From positions 1,117,869 through 1,181,868 of the forward strand of contig NW_027063379.1 in the NCBI RefSeq assembly GCF_032884065.1: a stretch of 64,000 bases of DNA, written 5' to 3'. Below are positions 55,363 through 64,000 of this stretch, piece by piece. The notes under the pieces were generated by a model. It searched no databases. It was not told the DNA's origin and saw only the letters and a list, made by a program, of their open reading frames with translations. This stretch comes from Artemia franciscana (Eukaryota; Arthropoda; Branchiopoda; Anostraca; Artemiidae). A program made the position numbers and the translations under genes. Every line of letters begins with the position of its first letter. The stretch's first letter is position 1.

Positions 55363-56300
55363 TTAGCGACATCCCCTCTGTTAGCTGCGCCCCTGACTGG
55401 ATATCATGGTTTGAACTGATTGACTCTTGGATCTCTTACCCACGTATGTGAACATTCATTAAATCAAAATTTATGCTTTATTTTATTCTTTTTAGTTTGT
55501 TTTGGTAAAAGTAGTACGTTCTTGAACTCAACATGCATTTCAAATATTGATGCACCACTTATGATTTGACAAGTAGGTGTGTATTGACAAGTACTTACAA
55601 CAAACATTCTTTGACTTCATTGGACGCATTTCTGCTGATCTCTCCAATATGGTCAGACTTAGCTGGTAGCTTCATTTCCAAGGAGTGGACAAGCAAAACC
55701 ATAAAAAATCTGACACCATTTTCTTGATAAGTTGCCCATGAAAAAAAAAATCGGCTGATATCTGGTATTTTTTTTTTTTTTGCTGAAATTCGATTATGAC
55801 ACTGACTCCAATATCGGTATGATGTACCGGCCAGCCGTGGGGCTCTAAACCCTTTAGTAGACCCTACGTTCTTCTCAAATATCTGCTTAAGTAGCGAAAA
55901 GTGACTCCCAGATATCTAGATAGGATTTAAATATTGTGTCGACAAAATCGTCCAACATGTTGAAAAATTTTGAAGACTTGCAACTTCTCTGATTTCAACT
56001 TCTGAAAATTTTGACTCACAAGCTAGATTTCCTAGCAAGTTTCTGACCCATAATGAAGACTTGCAACTTCTTTGATCTGAAGTTGTCTTTTCTGAATTTT
56101 CAAATCAACTAAATGACCTAAATTACTTCTCAATAGGATATTTATTTGCCTATTACCCTTTCAATTACAATCCTCTACATGCTTAATCATTCCCATTAGC
56201 GTACTGACTTTGCGCCCAAATAAACAGGTTATTGATCAACTTCTAACATTTGTCCTTCAAAATTAGCTTTAGTCCCAGATTAAACCTCTGATTTATTCCT
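55363..56300. other. Spacer (probably intron of the membrane-protein gene)
   Basis: No gene is seen. Phrases of 55260-55330 (ATAGGATTTAAATATTGT, AACATGTTGA, AGCTAGATTTCC) recur near 55920-56035, a diverged local duplication of about 650 bp spacing. Confidence 0.45.
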
Positions 56301-56304
56301 AAAC

Positions 56305-56670
56305 TAAATGAAAAAACATGTTTATCTACTGAAAGTAAGTAGCAACCTTAAGATTCAAAACGAACACAAAGCATTCCGTATGTGAAGGGGTTACCCCTCT
56401 CTTCCTTAATATCTTGCTCTTTGAGCTGAAGTTTGACCGTTTTTTTTTTCATTTCTTTTTTTTAAACGACTCCTGAACACAATGGCAGTTTAAATAGAAT
56501 ACGAAGCTTTTTCTAAAAATGCTAAAAACTTTACCGTGAAGATTGAAAGGTGTTGAGGAAGGGGATGGAGGAAACCCCTTCAGATACGGAATAATTTGTG
56601 TTCGCTTTAAGTTTTTAGGTTAGTCCTTATTTTCAGTCGGAAAAATTTTGCTGTTGGTATTATTTAATGA
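56305..56670. repeat. Foldback repeat family F, copy 2
   Basis: Diverged copy: AAAACGAACACAAAGCATTCC on the left and GGAATAATTTGTGTTCGCTTT on the right are reverse complements in outline, about 260 bp apart, with an AT-rich centre. Confidence 0.7.
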
Positions 56671-57301
56671 TAACAAGGACCTACTGCGTCTTGACGCATA
56701 TCTGAAAAAGTGCACATTCCGTCAAAAATATTGCTTCTTAGGCGTGTAGTTTCTATTTATATTTAATTTAAATGATCTGTTCACAACAATTCAAATAATG
56801 ACAAGAGGGACAATGTTAAGGATATATCTAAAGCAAAAAGAAAAAATGACAGTTCAGCGTAAAAATTTCAATTTTGTGACGTTTTACGCCTTAATTACTT
56901 CAAAATCTTTTTTTTAGGGTGCAACGAAAAAAAAATCCTTTTTAATTTTGAGCCCGTTTAGACATAAGAATGTTTTAAGTTTTTCGTGACTATTTTTCTT
57001 TAGTTCAGTACGCTATTCATGATAGACCTGTGCTGAAAATAAGAAAGAGAAAGAAAATACAAAAGAGCCTGCCGTTTAGATCAATTTTTAGAGGTTGTTA
57101 TCGTATATTAGAGCAGCTAGTTATTAGGGTCAATGTAAGGACAATACTTTGAAATTTTTAATGCCTCGTAAAAAATTGATAATAAAACAGAAGCTCGTGA
57201 GTATTATCATTCTAATTACTATTTCCAGTATTAATGTTCAAATACTGATTTCTTATTTCTACCTTCATCATGTCATATGTTTAGGTTTTTTTTTGTTTCA
57301 G

Positions 57302-57448
57302 CTTCTCTTCTGGTGTCATCCTCCTTTGTTTTCGTGGATTGCAAAATTTATAGTGACATTTTTGTCCTGCTGTACATGGCCAATCTCCTGGGGCCTAGCG
57401 TGGATATTGGAAAATATTGTTCATGGGTCTTTCAAGGAGTTTTGGAAA
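57302..57448 (+). CDS. Candidate exon 3 of an unidentified membrane protein gene
   Basis: Acceptor TTTTTTTTTGTTTCAG| and donor TTGGAAA|GTAAGT are both strong. In phase 0, as exon 2 requires, the 49 codons read LLFWCHPPLFSWIAKFIVTF, LSCCTWPISWGLAWILEN and GSFKEFWK with no stop. This is hydrophobic and Trp-rich, consistent with more membrane spans. Another frame is also open (SLLVSSSFVFVDCKIY...), so the phase rests on the link to exon 2. No family is recognised. Confidence 0.48.
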
Positions 57449-57989
57449 GTAAGTGTTTTCAATCTGATAAGATATTGTTTCTTCTTTCATCTAACAGTTT
57501 TTCTGAGCCAGTTATTTACGAAAATAATGTGACCACGCGTAGGGCCACACTTGAATTGTTACGAGTTGAATGGAGTGGCGCTGAAACAAAATACTTAGCA
57601 GAAAAGTTTCTGAGCTATTTGTCATAGCTCCATCCTTATAAATTATGATTCGGACTGCGTATACGCTATTCTTTGAATCTGACGAAAATATGTAAAACCT
57701 TAATAATAATTTCCCAAAACGGATTGTCAAGAAAAAAGAATTAATTTTTTCACCTGGCTTTGATTGTTGCTAATTTCCAAATAAAATAAAATTTGTAATT
57801 TAAAATAAAATTTATTAGCTGTTTTAAGAATATTATTGACTTAAGAATATGGTATATTAGCTTTAAAATAGTATATAAACAATAATTCTTTTACCAACTT
57901 GTCTGCTAAAAGTGACAATAAATCAGTCGAACATAAGAGATTCTACAATCAGTTAATTATACCATCACGATGAGCAAATTGGCTATTTA

Positions 57990-59655
57990 GCTCCATGCAT
58001 TTGTTGAAGTTGGATCTCTTTTACTACAAGTTTAAAGGCTTTGCCCTGCTCTTTACGCTAAAGTTTTTTATCGTTTTAAAATGTAGAGTTGTGAGAAAGA
58101 ATCAAACTTTAGCGCAAGGAGTGGGGTGTCGAGGAGGAAAAGCGCCTTTCATATACGGAGTAATTTCTGTTCGTTTTAAGTTTTAATGTCGCTCCTTACT
58201 TTCATTTCAAAAAACATGTTTTTTTTATTTAATTTCTGGAAATTTTTGAATTAATGCATGTCTGATTTTGGCTCTCCGTAAATAAATTATTAAAATGAAA
58301 TTTGCATATTAATTCTTTTTTTTGGCTAAATGGCTTTCTCTTAGTTGTGATCAGATGATTTTGAGAAATAAAGGGTGGGGAAGGAGGCCTAGTTGCCCTC
58401 CAATTTTTTGGTTACTTAAAAAGGCAACTAGAACTTTTAATTTTTAAAGAACGTTTTTATTAGTAAAAAATATACGTAACCTAAGAATTAACTTACGTAA
58501 CAAACTTTTATTTTCTTATATTTTTGATTATATATGAGGGGCTCGGTCTCCTCGTTAATACCTCGCTCTTCACACTAAATCTTGTTTTGTCCCAATTCTT
58601 TAAAAATGACCCCTGAATCAGAAAGGCCGTAGAAAATTCCGTAGAGCGAAGTATTTATCTCCTCCTAATTACCTCACTCTTTATGCTAAAGTATTTTTAG
58701 AACCCCTCATATGCGTAATAATCTCTGTTCGTTTTATATTTTAATGCTTCTCCTTACTTTCAATTGAAGAAACTTTTTCATGTTTATATTTTCATTGTTT
58801 TTTTTTAATAGTAATGCTAGAAAATCCTGCGCCCTTTTCATTGAATTTCTCTTCCTCCACGAAATATTCCTCCAAGGAAAGATCCTCCCATATAGCCCCC
58901 TCCCCTGAACTCCACATCCAAACCAAAAAAATCCCCCCTGAAAACGTCGGTACACTTCCCAGTAACCATTACTGTATGTAAACCCTTGTCAAAGTTTGTA
59001 ACTTGCAGCCCCTCCCCCAGGGACTATGGGGGGGGGGGGGGGTAAGTCATCCCCAAAGACATATTTATTAAGGTTTTCGACTATGCGGAACAAAATAGCT
59101 ATCTCAAAATTTTGATCCGTTGACTTTGGGAAAAAAATAAGCGTGGGAGGGGGCCTAGGTGCCCTCCAGTTTTTTTGGTCACTTAAAAAGGGCACTAAAA
59201 CTTTTCATTTCCGTTAGAATGAGCCCTCTTGCAACACTCTAGGACCACTTGGTCGATACGATGACCCCTGGGGAAAAAAAAAATAAACACGTAGCCTACC
59301 CGTGATTTGTCTTCTGGCAAAAAATACGAAATTCCACATTTTTGTAGATTAGACCTTGAAATTTTTTCTACAGAGTTCTCTGATACGATGAATGCGATGG
59401 TGTCATTCTCGTTAAGATCCTATGACTTTTAGGGGGTGTTTCCCCCTATTTTCCAAAATAAGGCAAATTTTCTCAGGCTCGTAACTTTTGATGACGAAGA
59501 CTATATTTAATGAAACTTATATACTTAAAATCATCATAAAAATCCTATTCTTTTGATATATCTTTTAGCATCGAAATTCCGTTTTTTAGAGTTTCGTTTG
59601 CTATTGAGCCGGGTCGCTCCTTACTACAGTTCGTTACCACGAACTGTTTGATTGC
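57990..59655 (+). repeat. Foldback repeat family F, copy 3 (longest), with 3' hairpin
   Basis: It starts with the CCCTGCTCTTTACGCTAAAG arm and the opposing AACTTTAGCGCAAGGAGTGG arm. It then has TTTTTTGGTTACTTAAAAAG, GAACGTTTTTATTAG, CGTAGAAAAT and GGGTCGCTCCTTACTAC, and ends in the hairpin ACAGTTCGT-TACC-ACGAACTGT (59626-59647). G-run and A-run length variation is large near 59030 and 59275. No coding frame is supported. Confidence 0.8.
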
Positions 59656-60730
59656 ATACCTTCAGGGGACAGACATTATTACAAAAATGGGCCCTAGGTA
59701 ATAAGAAAAATGTTAAGTGTGGTTGGATATATGATAAATAAAGTATATTTTACTGAAAAAAAAATCTAGTTTAACCCAAAGATAATATTTATAATAAATA
59801 AAAGGTTTGAAGAATAAATTTACTTATAAAAGCTGCTCAGCAAAAAAGGTCCGACAGTAAGCAAAGAGAGATTTCCCTAATTATATATTTTGCAAAGCCG
59901 TAAAGCGTCCTGTATCCCTCACAAGGTTTGAAAATTTAAAATTTCCAAATTTTATACTAAATCTGATCACTTTTACATATTTAGAACTGAAAAAAGAAAC
60001 AATTGTCAAGGATGCAACGAAATTGTTCTAGAAATTATAGAATAAATACTTGGAAAATCTGTGTGGCTTCTTATCAACCTAAGAAAGAAAAATAAATAGA
60101 AATTTGTCTTGACAATTACTAGTTTTTAGTATTTTTTGACTCCTTGTTATTTATCCAAAAATGTAAAAATTGTATGTTTAGTTTTCTAAACTTTTATTTT
60201 CTGGATTTTTTTTATTATTATTCTAAGCTTTGAATTACTATGAATCATGTTATATAAGGATTATAACTTTGTTTGTTCATTTTCTATATTTTTTTATATA
60301 TGACTACCCAGACAGGGTTAAAAAGTGGTTAAAAATAACATCGAAGCTGGTCAAATCCTGACCTGTGATTATCTTGCTGAAACAAATGAATTTCATATTT
60401 GACTGCCATATCAAATTTTGTCGCAAAAAAGGGTTCCATAATAATGGTATTTTGTTGCAAACCAGTATAGACAAAAAGTAATTTTTTATCCATCCCCTTA
60501 CCTCTTATGCCCGACCACACTGTCGTCAAACTTTTTGATGAGAAAACCAAGATTTTTTTCAATGATCTTTTCAATAATTCGGTCCAAAGTCTCTTACATA
60601 AAATAATATAGAGTGGTTCTTTGTTTAGCTACTAGGAGCGAAATAAGTAAAAACGTATGTAAAGTTAAAAAAAGTTAAAAACTCGTTGAAATTGTCTTAA
60701 AAATTTAATTTGTAAAAAAAGATATTTTTG
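59656..60730. other. AT-rich spacer with no recognised gene
   Basis: Very AT-rich, with stops in every frame. A minus-strand frame at 60329-60574 has a run KKILVFSSKSLTTVWSG followed by LFQQDNHRSGFDQLRCYF. The LFQQDN.... block resembles a mariner/Tc1 transposase catalytic region (usual QQDNxxxH), but the rest is not preserved. It may be a Tc1/mariner remnant at low confidence. Confidence 0.35.
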
Positions 60731-60734
60731 TCAT

Positions 60735-61690
60735 TAAATAAAAAAAAAACTTATTCAACTGAATGCAAGGAGCGACATTAAAACTTAAAACGAACAGAAA
60801 TTGCTCCTTATATGAAAAATGGTGTCCCCTCTTCAACACCCCGCTTTTTACGCTAAAGTTCGACTCTTTCTCACAGCTCTACTTTTTAAAACAATAAACA
60901 AACTTTAGCGTAAAGAGTGGGGTGTTGAGGAGCGAACAGCCCTCTTCATATACGGAGTAATTTTCCGTTCGTTTTAAGCTTTGATGTCGCTCCATACTTT
61001 CAGTTGAAAAAACTTTTTGTTTTTATTTAATTTCTGAACGTTTTTGAATTAATACAGGGATTGATTTTGGCTCTCCAAACATAAATAGCTATAAAAAAAA
61101 ACTTGCGATAAAAAGGATGGGGGAGGAGGTCAAGCTGCCCTCCAATTTTTTGGCTACTTAAAAAGACACCTAAAGAACCTTTAATTGTTTTACAAACGTT
61201 TTTATTATTAATAAATATGACTATGCATAACTTACCAATTAGCTTAAAATTTTTGGTTATTTAAAAAGGCAACTAGGACTTTAGTTTTTTTACGAACGTT
61301 TTTATTTGTAATAAATATGACTATACGTAACATACAAATTAACATACAATTAAGTAAAGCTTAAATTTGTTTCCCAATTCTTTAAGAATGACGCGTGAAT
61401 CCCTAAGGCCGTAGAATAAATAGTTGGAATTACTATAAAAAATGTAGTGTAAAAAACAGGTATTTAGGAAGAGATGAGCCTCCACATATGTGTAATAATT
61501 TCTGTTTGTTTTAAGTTTTAATGCTGTGTTAAGATTCTATGACTTTTAGGGGGGGTTTCTCCCTATTTTCCAAAATAAGGCAAATTTTCTCAGGCTTTTA
61601 ATTTTTACTGGGTAGTACTAAATTTGATGAAACTTTTGAACCGGGTCGCTCCTTACTACAGTTTGTTGCCACAAACTGTTTGATTAGTTC
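60735..61690 (+). repeat. Foldback repeat family F, copy 4, with 3' hairpin
   Basis: Left arm 60735-60868 (GAGCGACATTAAAACTTAAAA, CGAACAGAAATTGCTCC) and right arm 60903-61042 (TTTTCCGTTCGTTTTAAGC, GATGTCGCTCC) are reverse complements around a 34 bp centre. The copy ends with the hairpin ACAGTTTGT-TGCC-ACAAACTGT (61658-61679). The middle GGTTATTTAAAAAGGCAACT block is internally duplicated (61150 and 61255). Confidence 0.82.
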
Positions 61691-61959
61691 AAAAACAAAA
61701 CACAAATGACCGTGGATTGTCAGTTTAATTTTCATGTACTGATATTTATTCCTTAAAGTTTTAATAATTTTATATTTATTACAGTAAAAATTAACAACAT
61801 TTAAAACGTATTTTATTTTCATTTCAGTGCAAATTGTGCTCTGGTATTGAGAGTAGGTAGGAGAGTTATCAGCCTTATTTTAATATTGACTGGTTTTTAG
61901 TTTCACTTGGCTATTTATTGTAAAATCTGTTTGTTTCGAATTTCATTATTTATTGATTT
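61691..61959. other. AT-rich spacer
   Basis: No gene or repeat is recognised; frames are short. Confidence 0.5.
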
Positions 61960-62260
61960 TTGAACAAATGTTTATCTCAAAATTTCTATTGGGCACATTT
62001 GGGGAAAATACGACGTGGGGAGGGTGGCTACCCTCTGATCACTTTGACTCTTAAAATGGGCACTGAAACTTATGATTCCTAATTCAATGAGCCACCTCTA
62101 AAGCTTATATGATCATTCTTTCCATAAAAACCTTTAACGTTTACTGAGGGCTCTTGGGGTGAGGGTTCCATCCTTAAAGGCTTAATTGCCAGACCTTTCA
62201 ACTATGCTGAACAAATTGGGTATCTCTACATTTAATTTGAATGTTTTTGCCATTTTTTGA
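61960..62260 (+). repeat. Foldback repeat family F, partial copy 5
   Basis: GGGAGGGTGGCTACCCTC, ACTCTTAAAATGGGCACTGAAA and AATGAGCCACCTCT correspond to 59150-59230 of copy 3. Only the middle of the element is present. Confidence 0.65.
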
Positions 62261-62549
62261 TTCCGTGCTTTGACTTGGCCCATGGCTGCATTCCTCCCCA
62301 ATAAGCTTCAGCATCTGCATTAAAACCACAGTGGTTCCTACTCCGCGATTTATTTTTCTTTATAATATCAGTATCTAGTTTTCAGGTTCTATGGTTTGGC
62401 ACATCACTGCGATATACTGATCCCAGAACCAAATGTGGAGACATATTTAAACCAAGAGCATAAAAAGAAGAAAATGAACGAACAAAACGATGTTGCAGGA
62501 ATTTTCTTAACCTCCACACCAGAAGCTATCATGTATACCGCATTGTAAA

Positions 62550-64000
62550 TCATTGGTATGACAGGCACTGGCAAGATTTATTGTTTAATATCTAAAATGA
62601 TCAGTATGTTTTTGGAACTGTTTGAGAGGGAACAGACCAGTCCAGGAACAGAATATTATAAGATAAAAGATATAATTATCATTTTTCACATGAGTGAGAA
62701 GACACTACGCTTTATTAAAGACAAGCTGGCAAGGATATTACGAATATTGATACCCAAGAACTATTTTTAGTTGACAAGTATGATTGAGAAACAAGATTCA
62801 AGCTGTTTTGTGATAACGTCAATTTTGAATCTTTGTGATAACGTCAAATTTGACTTTCAAAAGAAAGACAATATCTGCGCTGCTCTAATAGACTATTTCT
62901 TGTATGATAAAGAACTGCCTGATACCATGAAATCTTTCAAAAAAGAAATTGATAATTTGTATTATAATTTAGATGAAAATATATTATGTAGAATAATGAC
63001 CGATAATAATACCAATAGAAATCAAACTTCCATCGTACCAGTTTTACCCCAAAGTCTAGAAAAACCCGCTTTTGAATTTTTTTCATTCTGAAGTAGGTGG
63101 ACACTTGGGTATAGACAAAACCTTCCATAAATTAAAACAATACTTTTTCGTCACTTCAGCCTTAACAAAGTTGAAGAATTATGTTACACCTTGTGTAACA
63201 TATAATTTGAGAAAAAATCCTCAAATCTACCCTAATCCAGCAATAGGAAGAACGCCTACGGCCAGGTTTCTATTTGATATAGTTTCTTTTGATTTATATG
63301 GTTCTAGCGGAGGGTAACCCAAGTCTGACAAAGGACATACTTGCGTACTCTCAGTAATCGATCATTTTTCTGGTTTCACGTTTGCTAAGCCATTGAAAAA
63401 CCGGGGCGCTTACGTCACAAGCAAAGCCCTTGCTAAAATATTTCTTAATTTCGGTATTCCTAATACAATATTAAGCGAAATAGGCCCTAATTCCTATCAA
63501 AAGTAACCAAGGATTTACTGTCTTTTCTTCAAGTAAATAAATTGGTAACAACCCCATATCACCCCCAAGCAAATGGCAAAATTGAAAACAGGCATAAGCT
63601 ATTCTCTAATATTTTGAGTATTTACACAAAAGGTAATCGAAAAGATTGGCACGAAACCTTACCCTTTTTGACAAACGTGATTAATACAGCTTACTCCCCA
63701 GTTATGCGTGATAACTTATTTTATATATTATTCGGACGAGATTTTCGAATCCCGTATAATGAAATTATAGTCAAGAAAATACTATAATGATTCCGAAAAT
63801 AATAAACAAGAATTTCTTAACAGAATGAGAAAAACTTATAAACTTGTGAAACAGGAAATCGAAATATCTAAAACAAAACAAGATGCAAAAATATTCAAAA
63901 TGTTAAGGGCGACCTAGATTTTCAAATAGGAGATTGCGTTTACTTAAAATATGAAAATAAAGCGGTGGCAAAAAACTCTCTGATAGATATTCAGGACCTT
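62550..64000 (+). pseudogene. Ty3/gypsy integrase region, cut by the window edge
   Basis: In order: a leader with KDKLARILRIL, a linker with KELPDTMKSFKKEIDNLYYN and NRNQTSIVPVLPQSL, then FHSEVGGHLGIDKTFHKLKQ (the HHCC zinc-finger start). Next come RFLFDIVSFDLYG (first catalytic Asp block), HTCVLSVIDHFSGFTFAKPL, a frame break near 63505, TTPYHPQANGKIENRHK (the Glu block, with Asn for the usual Arg after it) and GRDFRIPYNE. At the right edge QIGDCVYLKYENKAV resembles a C-terminal integrase motif. It could belong to the same family as the RT at 39.5 kb, but nothing visible links them. Confidence 0.82.

Noticed and set aside
57277..57627. Alternative 116-codon frame through the third membrane-protein exon
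   Set aside because: It reads past a strong GTAAGT donor into intron-like sequence, and its phase does not follow from exon 2.

Overview
The window looks like a piece of an AT-rich invertebrate nuclear genome. It contains split host-gene exons with GT/AG borders and a dense population of decayed eukaryotic transposable elements. There are long (TA)n tracts, and there are no operons, no rRNA or tRNA genes and no CRISPR. The mix of elements (an N-terminal GIY-YIG Penelope-like element, Helitrons, piggyBac, Ty3/gypsy, RTE and other LINEs) fits an arthropod, possibly a crustacean. That placement is inference, not a species call.

Layout. 0-3.9 kb: a Penelope-like retroelement whose GIY-YIG nuclease lies upstream of the reverse transcriptase (RT), bounded by terminal direct repeats. 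3.9-5.1 kb: a ~560 bp (TA)n tract joined to a reverse-strand Helitron tail and a second (TA)n tract. 5.3-11.7 kb: tandem and interspersed repeats, a PHD-finger ORF1 relic and a decayed LINE RT, both on the minus strand. 13.3-14.6 kb: a broken gene of a multicopy family whose function I do not know. 14.6-17.7 kb: an 860 bp direct duplication. 17.7-31.4 kb: three ~4-5 kb tandem units (A, B, C). Each has a TATA-type promoter-like block, a LINE ORF1-like frame (+), a LINE RT fragment (-) and exon(s) of an anoctamin/TMEM16 gene. 31.4-39.4 kb: a second duplicated block with exons of a GTPBP1/GTPBP2-like GTPase, in scrambled order and cut by a Ty3/gypsy fragment. 41-42.6 kb: a piggyBac relic. 42.63-48.50 kb: two Helitrons almost abutting. 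50-52.4 kb: RTE and other LINE fragments. 52.7-57.5 kb: a plausible three-exon set for an unidentified membrane protein. 53-62.3 kb: several copies of a foldback repeat family with a terminal hairpin. 62.5-64 kb: a Ty3/gypsy integrase region running off the edge.

The two host genes are recognised from single exons whose splice phases agree. For anoctamin, exon a ends in phase 1 and exon b supplies the missing two bases. For the GTPBP-like gene, three exons join in phases 2 and 0 to give a continuous match to the region leading into the P-loop. Most copies carry frameshifts or stops; unit A of the anoctamin array is intact over both exons. No complete host gene lies inside the window.

The most interesting points are the permuted Penelope element, the exon-bearing tandem arrays of two unrelated host genes side by side, the tandem Helitron pair, and a repeat-family hairpin with a compensatory base-pair change between two copies. 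No database search was possible; family assignments rest on motifs read by eye.
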